NCBI GenBank assembly: GCA_937925815.1
Contig: CALAMQ010000075.1
Coordinates: 1-34,722 of the forward strand
Reading direction: 5' to 3'
Length of the DNA stretch: 34,722 nucleotides
From: an uncultured Granulosicoccaceae bacterium
GTDB lineage: Bacteria; Pseudomonadota; Gammaproteobacteria; CALCKW01
The position numbers and the translations under genes are program-made. The notes under the pieces were generated by a model. That model was given only the letters and a program-made list of their open reading frames with translations, had not been told where the DNA came from and did not search any database. This document shows, one piece after another, positions 9,862 to 17,943 of the stretch (position 1 is its first letter; each line of letters starts with the position of its first letter).

Positions 9862-11523
9862 ATGCTTGAACATTTGCGGGTTCGCGACTTTGCCATCATC
9901 GACAGCGTCGAGGTTGATTTTCGCGGCGGCCTAACCGCCCTGACCGGCGAGACGGGTGCCGGAAAATCCATTCTGCTCGACGCCATCAGTTTGGTGTTGG
10001 GCGACCGCGCCGCGCGCGGCAGCGTGCGCGACGGCGCAGAGCGCGCTGAAATTGAAGCCACCTTTTTAGTCGATCCAGACAGTGACGCGGCAGCCTGGCT
10101 CGCAGCGCACGACCTTGACGACGATGGCGTGTGCACGCTCAGGCGCGTGGTCAGCCGAGACGGGCGCTCGCGGGCCTACATCAATGGCCGCACCGCCGCC
10201 ACGCAGACCCTGCGCGAACTCGGGGAAATGCTGGTGCACATCCACGGTCAACACGAACACCAACACCTCACACGCTCCGAGCGGCAACGGCTGATCGTGG
10301 ACGCGCGCGCGGGCATTCAGGATGACCTCGACCAGCTCCAATCACTTCACACCGCGTGGCGCGAAGCGCGCGAGGCACTGCAAAACGCACAGAGCGAGCA
10401 CGCCGCGCGCAGCGACCGGCTCGACATGCTCACCTTTCAGGTGCAGGAGTTGCAAAATCTCAGCCTGGACGCCGCCGGCATCGAGCAACTGTTCAGTGAG
10501 CACACCCGTTTGAGTAACGCCGAGAGCTTGGTCCAAGCTACCCAAGAACTGCTCGACGCGAGCTTCGACGGCGAGCACTCGGCGCACGACCAACTCAGCC
10601 GCGCGCACCGCCAAGCGCTCGAACTTGCCGGCACAGACACCCAGTTGGCGCAGTTACCCGAGTTGATCAACAACGCGCTGATCAACTTGGATGAAGCCGC
10701 GGCCATGGCGCGCAACTACCTCGCCGACCTCGAAATCGACCCGGCAAGGCTCGCGAGCGTCGACGAGCAAATGTCGCTGGTTCACGGCCTCGCGCGCAAA
10801 CACCAGACCGAGGGCAGCGCCCTGCCCGCGCTGCGTGCCCAACTCGAAACAGAACTTGGCAGCCTGACCCAAGCGGCGCGATCACCAGCGGAACTCGAAG
10901 CTCAAGCCGAGGCCGCACACGCGGCATATTTACAATGCGCTAGAGAGGTCAGCGCGGCGCGAAGCCGCGCAGCCAATGCACTCTCCGAGGATGTCACCGC
11001 AGAACTGCAAACGCTTGGCATGGGCGGCGGTCAGTTTGTGGTCGAGGTCAATGAAGACCCAGCGCACGCCGCCGCGCACGGCATCGACCGCATCGAACTC
11101 TGCGTCAGCGCCAACCCAGGGCAACGGCCCAAGCCGCTGGCAAAAGTGGCCTCTGGCGGCGAGCTGTCGCGCATCAGCCTCGCGATTCAGCTGATTGCAT
11201 CGCGCTACGCGTCGGTGCCTTCGCTCGTCTTTGACGAGGTGGACGCAGGCATCGGCGGCGGCGTCGCCGAGATTGTCGGCCGACAGCTACGCGAACTTGG
11301 CGAGCGCTGCCAAGTCATGTGCGTGACCCACTTGCCACAAGTTGCAAGCCAGGCACACCATCATATCGCGGTCAGCAAGTCGGTTGCAGACGGCCAGACC
11401 CAAACCACACCGGTCACACTCAGCGGGAAATCGCGGGTTGACGAAATCGCCCGCATGCTCGGCGGACTGAAGATGACCAACAAGGTCCGCTCGCACGCGC
11501 GGGAAATGCTCGGCGAGCACTGA
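9862..11523 (+). CDS. recN: DNA repair protein RecN
   Basis: SMC-like ATPase that helps in double-strand break repair by recombination. The 553 residues start MLEHLRVRDFAIIDSVEVDF, the usual N-terminus, with Walker A GETGAGKS at residues 29-36. Long coiled-coil arms occupy roughly 150-370. The C-terminal ABC signature (VASGGELSRISLAIQL) and Walker B (LVFDEVDAGIGG) complete the head domain. The frame is open seven codons further upstream, but the ATG at 9862 matches the family length exactly. I looked for a LexA box upstream, as in E. coli, and found none with CTG-N10-CAG spacing. Confidence 0.97.
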   Translation: MLEHLRVRDFAIIDSVEVDFRGGLTALTGETGAGKSILLDAISLVLGDRAARGSVRDGAERAEIEATFLVDPDSDAAAWLAAHDLDDDGVCTLRRVVSRDGRSRAYINGRTAATQTLRELGEMLVHIHGQHEHQHLTRSERQRLIVDARAGIQDDLDQLQSLHTAWREAREALQNAQSEHAARSDRLDMLTFQVQELQNLSLDAAGIEQLFSEHTRLSNAESLVQATQELLDASFDGEHSAHDQLSRAHRQALELAGTDTQLAQLPELINNALINLDEAAAMARNYLADLEIDPARLASVDEQMSLVHGLARKHQTEGSALPALRAQLETELGSLTQAARSPAELEAQAEAAHAAYLQCAREVSAARSRAANALSEDVTAELQTLGMGGGQFVVEVNEDPAHAAAHGIDRIELCVSANPGQRPKPLAKVASGGELSRISLAIQLIASRYASVPSLVFDEVDAGIGGGVAEIVGRQLRELGERCQVMCVTHLPQVASQAHHHIAVSKSVADGQTQTTPVTLSGKSRVDEIARMLGGLKMTNKVRSHAREMLGEH

Positions 11524-11589
11524 GCCACAACGGCTGGGCTACACTCAGTGGCCTGTGATCGATCCACACGACGCGGTTCTGGAGAACCC

Positions 11590-11973
11590 ATGCACGTTCG
11601 AACTTCCGTCTTTTTGTTGGCCGGTCTGTGCCTGTTACTTCAGGGCTGTGCCGCGTTCATGCTGCCCAAGGCGCACCGCCACCCAATGCAGCAGGGCAAC
11701 CTGATTGATGCCGAACAGCGCGCGCTGTTGCGCGAGGGCATGAACACGGAACAAGTGCGCTACCTGATTGGCGAACCGTCACTTGGCAATATCGCCCAAC
11801 CTGATACCTGGCTGTACATCTACAACAGCGGCGCCCTGCTCGAACCCGGTATTAACCACCTGCTGGCGCTGACCTTCGACGGTGCAGGTACGCTGGTTGC
11901 CATCGACAACCGCTACGCACCAGAGAGTGCGCAGGCGGCCTACCGCGCCGAGACCCGCCGCGACTTCGACTGA
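11590..11973 (+). CDS. bamE: Outer membrane assembly lipoprotein BamE
   Basis: Small lipoprotein of the BAM complex that folds outer-membrane proteins. The 127-residue precursor has a hydrophobic signal and lipobox LLQGC with the acylated Cys at residue 20. Ala at +2 predicts outer-membrane sorting. The mature part has the SmpA/OmlA fold markers: QQGNLIDAEQ, REGMNTEQVRYLIGEPSL, DTWLYIY, LTFDGAGTLVAIDN. A good ribosome site (GGAG) sits before the ATG; a TACACT at 11540-11545 may be its -10. It is placed after recN and converges with ratA, 38 bp apart. Confidence 0.93.
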   Translation: MHVRTSVFLLAGLCLLLQGCAAFMLPKAHRHPMQQGNLIDAEQRALLREGMNTEQVRYLIGEPSLGNIAQPDTWLYIYNSGALLEPGINHLLALTFDGAGTLVAIDNRYAPESAQAAYRAETRRDFD

Positions 11974-11978
11974 GTCGC

Positions 11979-11999
11979 TGAGGTCTTAGCGGTACCTCA
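11979..11999. terminator. Weak hairpin between convergent bamE and ratA
   Basis: TGAGGT and ACCTCA pair (6 bp, 9-base loop) in the 38-bp gap between the two stop codons. There is no T-run on either strand, so terminator function is uncertain. Confidence 0.3.
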
Positions 12000-12011
12000 A
12001 AGTGACCCGAA

Positions 12012-12440
12012 TCAACTGTAGCGAGATTGCGCGCGGCGGATAAAGGCGTCGACCATCGCGCGGTTCACTTCGCGAAACACCGGCCCGGCGGTCATACCAA
12101 GCAAGCGGTTACTGAATTCAAACTCAAGTGACAAACTGACCACGGAACCCTCGGCTTCGTCGTCAAAGCGCCATTCACCCTCGAGTGAGCGAAACGGTCC
12201 GCGCACCAGCGCGATGCCCAAGCGGTGCGGCGCATCGAGTTGATTACGGGTTGTGAAGCTCTGCCTCAGCGGGCCTTTGCTGACCGTTATTTCCGCGGTT
12301 TGGCTGTGCTCATCGCGCGCGAGCAGGCGCGATCCACTGCACCAGGGCAGGAATTCCCCATAGTGTTCCACGGCGGCGACCAACTCGTACATTTGCTGCG
12401 CGCTGTAGGCCACACGTTTTGTTTCAACCAACTTTTGCAT
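12012..12440 (-). CDS. ratA: RatA/Coq10-type START-fold protein
   Basis: The family includes E. coli RatA, reported to bind the 50S subunit and block association with 30S, and Coq10-like ubiquinone-binding proteins; the role here cannot be decided. From the ATG at 12440 it has 142 residues: VAYSAQQMYELV, EFLPWCSGSRLL, SFTTRNQLD, LEFEFSNRLL and FREVNRAMVDAF align well with RatA along the whole length. The frame is open 15 codons further upstream without homology. It diverges from smpB (103 bp between starts), the usual pairing. The rnfH gene that often follows ratA is absent: bamE converges immediately. Confidence 0.9.
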   Translation of the reverse strand: MQKLVETKRVAYSAQQMYELVAAVEHYGEFLPWCSGSRLLARDEHSQTAEITVSKGPLRQSFTTRNQLDAPHRLGIALVRGPFRSLEGEWRFDDEAEGSVVSLSLEFEFSNRLLGMTAGPVFREVNRAMVDAFIRRAQSRYS

Positions 12441-12528
12441 AGGGAGCCACTGCTCGGCGTCATCGCGCCTTGAAGTATGGCGCATCAGTGCAGGAACTGC
12501 GCGGAGCGTCTAGGCACAAGCGGTACGG

Positions 12529-12534
12529 TATACT
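12529..12534 (+). promoter_or_regulatory. Probable -10 element for smpB
   Basis: TATACT (five of six to consensus) lies nine bases before the smpB ATG. Transcription would start near 12541, leaving a leader of about three bases. No good -35 is visible. Confidence 0.4.
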
Positions 12535-12543
12535 GCTGCGACT

Positions 12544-13023
12544 ATGGCGAAGAAAAAGAAAGACAGCGGACACGGTGGCTCGACCATCGCACTCAACCGC
12601 AAAGCCAAATTCGACTACCAAATCGAAACGCGCTACGAAGCGGGCATCTCCCTGCTCGGCTGGGAAGTGAAAAGCCTGCGCGCTGGCAAGGTGCAACTCA
12701 ACGAAAGCTATGTGTTCGTGCGCCAGGGCGAGGCCTTTCTGATTGGCTGCCACATCTCACCGATGACCTCGGCGTCCACCCACGTTGACACCTCGCCCAT
12801 GCGCTCACGTCGCTTGCTGCTGCACCGCCGCGAACTCAACGCGTTGATCGGGTCGGTTGAACGCAAGGGTTACACCCTGGTGCCGATGGCACTTTACTGG
12901 AGCCGCGGGCGCGTGAAGCTCGAAGTCGGCCTCGGCAAGGGCAAAAAGACGCACGACAAACGCGCCACTGAAAAAGACCGCGACTGGCAGCGCGACCGCC
13001 AACGCGCGCTGCGGCGCGGCTAA
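12544..13023 (+). CDS. smpB: SsrA (tmRNA)-binding protein SmpB
   Basis: Brings tmRNA to stalled ribosomes for trans-translation. The 159 residues show the beta-barrel core ([52 protein letters not shown]) and the basic C-terminal tail ([12 protein letters not shown], then an Arg-rich end) that enters the decoding site. The MAKKKK start is typical. It diverges from ratA and converges with dnaQ, with 31 bp between them. No tmRNA gene is seen in the window. Confidence 0.97.
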   Translation: MAKKKKDSGHGGSTIALNRKAKFDYQIETRYEAGISLLGWEVKSLRAGKVQLNESYVFVRQGEAFLIGCHISPMTSASTHVDTSPMRSRRLLLHRRELNALIGSVERKGYTLVPMALYWSRGRVKLEVGLGKGKKTHDKRATEKDRDWQRDRQRALRRG

Positions 13024-13054
13024 AAAACCTGGGGGCTCTACAGCCACTCACCCA

Positions 13055-13756
13055 CTAGGGCAGCAGCCGCGTCCACTGCGCTGTGGCGCCGCTCTGCTCT
13101 GCAATCATTTCAAGGTATTGTGCGTGCGCGTCTAGCTCACTGGCATCAGCCTTGACCACCCGCGTTACGCCGCTGACCTCGATCCCGCCACCGCCGGCAT
13201 CTTGCGTGGCCGACACGTCATCAGCGGCGAGTTCTAACGCACTCTGCCCGCCGGTCATCAGCAGAAAGACGTCTGCCAGAATCTCGGAGTCGAGCAAAGC
13301 GCCGTGTAGCTCACGCCCGGAATTGTCCACTTCGAGTCGCTTACACAAGGCATCTAGGCTGTTGCGCTGGCCCGGGTACATGCGACGCGCCATCGCCAGC
13401 GTGTCGAGCACGCTGCAGTGTTCGGAGATGTTGTTGCGACCCAAGCGCGCGAGCTCGGCGTTCAGAAAGCCGACATCAAACGGTGCGTTGTGGATCACAA
13501 GCTCCGCGCCGTCAACAAACGACAGGAATTCATCGACAACCTCTTCAAAGCGCGGCTTGTCGATCAAAAAGGCGTCGGTGATGCCGTGCACCGCGAGCGC
13601 ACCGGCGTCAACTTCGCGGTCAGGTTGCAAGTATTGGTGGTAGTGGCGACCGGTCAAGCGTCGGTTGGCGATTTCAACGCCACCGATTTCAATCACGCGG
13701 TGACCGCTTGCCGGGTCGAGGCCGGTGGTTTCGGTGTCGAGCACAATCTGGCGCAC
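13055..13756 (-). CDS. dnaQ: DNA polymerase III epsilon subunit (3'-5' exonuclease)
   Basis: Proofreading exonuclease of the replicative polymerase. Exo I (DTETTG; D7, E9), Exo II (HNAPFD; D94) and Exo III with H151 and D156 (HGALLDSE) are intact. The C-terminal part (about 180-233) would bind the polymerase alpha subunit. The frame stays open to 14011 across rnhA, but the extension has no homology. The start chosen is GTG at 13756 (VRQIVLDTETTG): it has AGGA upstream and lies 4 bp after the rnhA stop, giving 233 residues. An ATG at 13813 overlapping rnhA is the alternative. Confidence 0.93.
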   Translation of the reverse strand: MRQIVLDTETTGLDPASGHRVIEIGGVEIANRRLTGRHYHQYLQPDREVDAGALAVHGITDAFLIDKPRFEEVVDEFLSFVDGAELVIHNAPFDVGFLNAELARLGRNNISEHCSVLDTLAMARRMYPGQRNSLDALCKRLEVDNSGRELHGALLDSEILADVFLLMTGGQSALELAADDVSATQDAGGGGIEVSGVTRVVKADASELDAHAQYLEMIAEQSGATAQWTRLLP

Positions 13757-13760
13757 TGTC

Positions 13761-14201
13761 TCAGTCCTCGAGGGCGTCGATGCCGCGGTTGGCAAGTTGA
13801 TCGGCGCGTTCATTCTCAGCGTGACCAGCGTGGCCCTTGACCCATTTCCAGTCAACCGTGTGCACTGATGCCGCCGCGTCGAGCGCCTGCCAAAGCTCGG
13901 CGTTTTTGACGGGTTTCTTGGCCGCCGTGCGCCAACCGTTGCGCTTCCAATTGGCCAGCCACTCGGTGATGCCTTTGCGCACGTACTGGGAATCGGTGGT
14001 GAGCACCACACTGCAAGGACGCGTTAGCGCCTCGAGTGCGCGGATTGCCGCGGTGAGTTCCATGCGGTTGTTGGTGGTCTCGGGTTCACCGCCGAAGAGC
14101 TCGCGCTCGTGTTCTCCAGCGCGCAAAATCGCGCCCCACCCGCCTGGCCCGGGGTTGCCGCGGCACGCGCCGTCGGTGAAGATCTCTACTGGCTCTGACA
14201 T
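13761..14201 (-). CDS. rnhA: Ribonuclease HI
   Basis: Degrades RNA in RNA:DNA hybrids. From the ATG at 14201 it has 146 residues, and the four catalytic acids D10, E48, D70 and D134 sit at exactly the E. coli positions ([40 protein letters not shown]). The frame is open six codons upstream, without support. dnaQ follows after 4 bp, so the two are cotranscribed. A perfect TATAAT lies upstream at 14240-14245. Confidence 0.97.
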   Translation of the reverse strand: MSEPVEIFTDGACRGNPGPGGWGAILRAGEHERELFGGEPETTNNRMELTAAIRALEALTRPCSVVLTTDSQYVRKGITEWLANWKRNGWRTAAKKPVKNAELWQALDAAASVHTVDWKWVKGHAGHAENERADQLANRGIDALED

Positions 14202-14239
14202 ATCAACCCTGGCACTCACGTGATCGCATTCGCTGAGCC

Positions 14240-14269
14240 ATTATACCCACAGAAGATGCAGCCAGTCGG
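14240..14269 (-). promoter_or_regulatory. Promoter for rnhA-dnaQ
   Basis: Read leftward: CCGACT (weak -35), an 18-base spacer, then a perfect TATAAT at 14240-14245. The start point would be near 14233, giving a leader of about 30 bases before the rnhA ATG. Confidence 0.55.
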
Positions 14270-14305
14270 CCAAGGCCGCACCCTCTCGCCCGCCGCTAAG
14301 CTGGC

Positions 14306-15094
14306 TCAGGACGATGGGTTCTCGCGGTGTGAGCGTCGCTCGTTCGAGTGCCTAGCAAAAGCGCCTGCAACAACCGTGTTGCGCTTGGGTTGGCGTGCGC
14401 GTGCAATCTGCGCTGGGGTCATTGGGATCGTCTGCTTGCGCGCCAGCAACACATAAACAGGCGCGCCAAACTCCCGCACGGCTCGGACTGTCAGCCGGAG
14501 TTTGCCACCGCTCGGCTGTGCACCCCAGGCCACCGCCGGCCCGACGCCAACGCGCTCAGTGACTTTGAAATCGAGCACTGACAACCAGTCAGCAACCCGG
14601 CTTGGGCTGTAGAAGTGACCGCGCCACGGCATGCCACGGCGCCAGCGCAACAACGCGCGCCGCAGGCCCCAACCGCTCCATAAATTGAACCCAATCAACA
14701 CCAGAAAACCGTCGTCTGAGAGCACCCGATTGGCCTCGCGCAGCACTTGGTGCGGCGTGCTTGAAAAATCGAGGGTATGAGGCAGATAGACGACCTGAAT
14801 CGAGCCGTCTTCAAAGGGCAGCTGCAGCGCGTTGCCAACGACATCCGCTCCGACAGCGCCTCCTCGGGTGTCGAGCAGCACCTGGCGCAAAGTCGCGGTG
14901 TCATCGAGCAGTCGCCCGTCGGGGCCGAGGTCGCCAATCTGTAACGCTCGGTGGCCAAACACACGCGGCAAATGATTTGCGAGACGCCGCCGCGCGTTGC
15001 GCAACAAGGCGCGGCCGACTGGCGCTGCGTACCAACGCGCTAAGTAGGGGTGTTGATCCACCCAGCGAATCTGATCGTCCGTTAGGTTATTCAT
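14306..15094 (-). CDS. YafS-like SAM-dependent methyltransferase
   Basis: A class I methyltransferase fold of unknown substrate, found beside rnhA in many gammaproteobacteria (yafS in E. coli). The 262 residues include the post-motif region LPFEDGSIQVVYLPHTLDF, HQVLREANRVLSDDGFLVLIGFN (Methyltransf_11-like) and GHFYSPSRVADWL. The usual Gly-rich SAM motif I is degenerate (LQIGDLGPDG), so activity is not certain. The start chosen is ATG at 15094 (MNNLTDDQIRW); the frame is open 27 codons upstream without homology. It is separated from rnhA by 104 bp that contain the rnhA promoter. The C-terminus is Arg-rich. Confidence 0.82.
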   Translation of the reverse strand: MNNLTDDQIRWVDQHPYLARWYAAPVGRALLRNARRRLANHLPRVFGHRALQIGDLGPDGRLLDDTATLRQVLLDTRGGAVGADVVGNALQLPFEDGSIQVVYLPHTLDFSSTPHQVLREANRVLSDDGFLVLIGFNLWSGWGLRRALLRWRRGMPWRGHFYSPSRVADWLSVLDFKVTERVGVGPAVAWGAQPSGGKLRLTVRAVREFGAPVYVLLARKQTIPMTPAQIARARQPKRNTVVAGAFARHSNERRSHRENPSS

Positions 15095-15298
15095 GAAATA
15101 AATCCGCCAACCCACTGGAAACGCTGCAAGAATTGCCCCGTATGCTAGCCTTCTTGTTGGTTCGTCGCAAACCACCAGCAGGGCCCTGGGTCGTCCAGAC
15201 TAACAGCCTGTTCAGGTGCGTACCGACGCGGCCAACAGAACAAGCCTGCTTTGCGAATCCGGGCGCTAGACGTGAACACCGTTGGACAGATCACTGCC

Positions 15299-16033
15299 AT
15301 GATGAAACTGATACTGACAAACGAAGAAGGCGACGCGAAGGAATTCGTGCTCGACCGACCGATCACTGAAATTGGGCGGCGCAGCGGAAATGATATTCAG
15401 CTCTCTGGACGCGATGTCAGCGGGTTGCACGCGCTGATTGAAAGCGACGGCCAACGCCACACGTTGGTTGACCGCGACAGCACCAATGGCACTTGGCTCA
15501 ATGGCAACCGCCTGACCCAGCCGCTGGAGCTGACCGCTGGCACCGCGTTGCGCATTGGCAAGTGGAACATCTCGGTTCGCGAGATGGCCGGGTCGCCAGT
15601 TGCTTTGCCCGCCCTCGCAGATGGCGAGGACGAACAAATCGACCAGCCTTCATCAGGCACAGCGCTCGACACTGCCAACATCGGATCTGACGGAGCCGTC
15701 GCCCTCAACGGTGTGATGGCGGATGGGATCGCCTCAGATGGGGTCGCAACCAACGGCAACGCTCAGATCACGATCCACTCTGGCATCAAAGCGGGCAGCA
15801 CAATAGATATCGTCAAAGCGGTCACAACTGTCGGGCGGCCTGGCGTACAGGTTGTTGCGATCAACCGCCAAGCCGACGGCTACTACGCGCTGCACGTCGA
15901 GACCCTGCAGTGCAACGACAAAGCCACGGTCAACGATCAAGAACTCGAAGAATTACCGGTCAAACTGGGCCACGGTGACACTTTGCGTGTCGCAGGCACT
16001 GAAATTCGCTTCGAGTTCAAAGCAGCGGGCTGA
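15299..16033 (+). CDS. Double FHA-domain protein
   Basis: FHA domains bind phosphothreonine peptides. The first domain (about residues 5-93) is canonical: G26-R27, S41-x-x-H44 and N63-G64 (TNG). A Gly/Asp/Ala-rich linker (about 95-150) follows. A second, degenerate FHA-like domain (about 158-240) keeps the fold pattern (TTVGRP, HVE, VNDQELE, GDTLRVAGTEIRF) but lacks the Arg-Ser-His binding set. The start is one of two adjacent ATGs (15299 or 15302). No kinase or phosphatase gene is nearby, so the partner is unknown. It diverges from the methyltransferase gene and converges with cysM. There is no signal peptide or membrane segment, so it is probably cytoplasmic. Confidence 0.82.
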   Translation: MMKLILTNEEGDAKEFVLDRPITEIGRRSGNDIQLSGRDVSGLHALIESDGQRHTLVDRDSTNGTWLNGNRLTQPLELTAGTALRIGKWNISVREMAGSPVALPALADGEDEQIDQPSSGTALDTANIGSDGAVALNGVMADGIASDGVATNGNAQITIHSGIKAGSTIDIVKAVTTVGRPGVQVVAINRQADGYYALHVETLQCNDKATVNDQELEELPVKLGHGDTLRVAGTEIRFEFKAAG

Positions 16034-16055
16034 CGCGCCCGCGAGCTTCCCAAAC

Positions 16056-16074
16056 GGGCAACCTTCAGTTGCCC
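16056..16074. terminator. Hairpin between FHA gene and cysM
   Basis: GGGCAAC pairs with GTTGCCC (7 bp, 5-base loop) in the 60-bp gap between two converging genes. Read leftward it is followed by GTTTGG, a short T-run, so it best fits the end of the cysM operon. Confidence 0.5.
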
Positions 16075-16093
16075 AGTGTGATGCGGGCTTAGC

Positions 16094-16990
16094 TTAGCCC
16101 GGGAACACGCCCGTAGAGAGATAGCGATCACCACGGTCACACACGATCGAGGCCACGGTTGCATTCTCAAGCGTCTGCGCAAGTTGCAGCGCCACGTGCA
16201 TCGCCCCGCCAGATGAGATGCCGGCGAATATCCCCTCTTCGACCGCCAGGCGGCGAGTCATCTCTTCGGCTTCGTGCTGCGTCACTTCGACAATCTGATC
16301 GACGCGGTCGCGCTCGAAAAACGCAGGCAAATAGGCTTCGGGCCACGCCCGAATGCCCGGAATTTGCGCACCCTCACCAGGCTGTACACCGATAATTTGC
16401 ACGGCCGGGTTTTGTTCTTTGAAATAGCGCGACAGCCCCATAATCGTGCCTGTGGTGCCCATGGTGCAGACCATGTGCGTGAGACCGCCCGCGGTGTCGC
16501 GCCAAATTTCAGGGCCGGTTGTGCGGTAGTGCGCGTCTGGGTTGTCGGGATTGGCAAATTGATTGAGCACTTTGCCCTCACCGCGCGCCTCCATCGCCAA
16601 GGCCATGTCGCGCGCGCCCTCCATGCCCTCAGCCTGGGTCACCAGAATCAGTTGTGCACCGTAGGCCTGCATCAGCTGGCGCCGCTCAAGCGACAGGTTG
16701 TCAGGCATGATCAACACCATGCGATAACCGAGGATGGTCGCCGCCATCGCGAGCGCAATGCCGGTGTTGCCACTGGTTGCCTCGATCAGCGTGTCACCCG
16801 GTGCAATCTCACCGCGCTCAGCCGCGCGCGCAATCATGTTCAGTGCTGGGCGGTCTTTGACCGACCCCGCCGGGTTATCCCCTTCAAGCTTGGCCAACAC
16901 GGTGTTGCTGCGCGTGTTCTGCGCCATGCGCTGCAACGCCACCAGACGGGTGTTGCCAATGCGTTGATCCAGGGTTGCATAGTCGGTCAC
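16094..16990 (-). CDS. cysM: Cysteine synthase B
   Basis: PLP enzyme that makes cysteine from O-acetylserine; the CysM type can also use thiosulfate. The 298 residues carry the PLP lysine K45 (GSVKDRPA), the substrate loop TSGNTG (72-77), the phosphate loop GTTGT, and SSGGAM near the C-terminus. NRSxE-like CysK features are absent and the sequence reads as CysM. The GTG start at 16990 overlaps the miaA stop by 4 bp (GTGA), so translation is coupled. Its place after miaA, where many gammaproteobacteria have hfq, is unusual. Confidence 0.93.
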   Translation of the reverse strand: MTDYATLDQRIGNTRLVALQRMAQNTRSNTVLAKLEGDNPAGSVKDRPALNMIARAAERGEIAPGDTLIEATSGNTGIALAMAATILGYRMVLIMPDNLSLERRQLMQAYGAQLILVTQAEGMEGARDMALAMEARGEGKVLNQFANPDNPDAHYRTTGPEIWRDTAGGLTHMVCTMGTTGTIMGLSRYFKEQNPAVQIIGVQPGEGAQIPGIRAWPEAYLPAFFERDRVDQIVEVTQHEAEEMTRRLAVEEGIFAGISSGGAMHVALQLAQTLENATVASIVCDRGDRYLSTGVFPG

Positions 16991-17943
16991 GTCTGCGTCT
17001 CCAGCCAGTTGCCAACACGCTCAACAAAGGGGTGCGTGCCAGTGTGTTGTTGATAGGGGTTGTGCCGCTGCGCGTGCGGGTACCTGCGCAACCACGTGAA
17101 TTGCCGCTTGGCGAGTTGCCGGGTTGCGGTCAAGGCGTCGGCGCGAAATCGGTCAAGATCACCTTCACCGCTGAGATACCGCCAGGCTTGGCGGTAACCC
17201 ACACTGCGCATCGAGGGCAAATCCGCGTGCATGCGCGCATCTTCGCGCAGCGCCGCCACCTCGTCGAGAAAGCCCTCAGCCAACATCGCATCAAAGCGAG
17301 TCTCAATCAATTGGTGCAATTGCGCACGCGGCTCGGGCCAGAGCACGAGCTCGAGCGGCTGCAATGACACGCTGCGGGTGGCAGGTTCACGCTGCCAATC
17401 GCTGATAGCACGTCCGCTGACATGCCAAACCTCGAGGGCGCGCAGTGTCCTCTGTCGATCATTCGCAGCTAGCTTCTGGTGGGTCTCTGGGTCCACACGC
17501 GCAAGCTCTTCGCGCAAAGCAGCCAAACCCTCTTTAACCACACGAGCCTCAAGTGCCGCGCGCACCTTAGGCTCGGCTTGTGGCAGCTCATTGAGTCCCT
17601 CAAGCAAGGCCCGGAAATACAGCATCGTCCCGCCCACCAAGAGCGGCACCCGTCCGGCCGCCACGGCGTCGTGAATGGCCTTGGTTGCGTCGCGGCAGAA
17701 CTCCGCCACCGAGTAGGCGTGCCACGGGTCGACGATATCCACCAAACGGTGTGGCCACGCGGCGAGGGTATCGGCGTCGGGCTTAGCGCTACCAATGTTC
17801 AAACTGCGGTAGACCAACGCTGAATCGACACTGATTAGATCGCAGCCAAAGTGTTCTGCGAGTGAAATCGCAAGCGCAGTCTTGCCAGAAGCGGTCGGGC
17901 CATAGAGGCAAATGACAGGAATGGGCGCGGGAGTCGTCGTCAT
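16987..17943 (-). CDS. miaA: tRNA dimethylallyltransferase MiaA
   Basis: Adds an isopentenyl group to A37 of tRNAs reading UNN codons. The 318 residues include P-loop GPTASGKT (15-22), the catalytic D40-S41 (SVDSALVYRSLNIGSAKPD), VGGTMLYFRALLEGL, and the tRNA-binding RQLAKRQFTWLRR near the C-terminus. Its ATG overlaps the mutL stop by 4 bp (ATGA), and its stop overlaps the cysM start. This amiC-mutL-miaA order is standard in the class. Confidence 0.97.
   Translation of the reverse strand: MTTTPAPIPVICLYGPTASGKTALAISLAEHFGCDLISVDSALVYRSLNIGSAKPDADTLAAWPHRLVDIVDPWHAYSVAEFCRDATKAIHDAVAAGRVPLLVGGTMLYFRALLEGLNELPQAEPKVRAALEARVVKEGLAALREELARVDPETHQKLAANDRQRTLRALEVWHVSGRAISDWQREPATRSVSLQPLELVLWPEPRAQLHQLIETRFDAMLAEGFLDEVAALREDARMHADLPSMRSVGYRQAWRYLSGEGDLDRFRADALTATRQLAKRQFTWLRRYPHAQRHNPYQQHTGTHPFVERVGNWLETQT

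Noticed and set aside
11540-11545. TACACT as a bamE promoter
   Set aside because: The -10 is plausible but no -35 fits at 16-18 bases, so it is mentioned only in the bamE entry.
13757-14011. Upstream extension of the dnaQ frame
   Set aside because: It lies out of frame over rnhA and shows no homology; GTG at 13756 with a ribosome site fits better.
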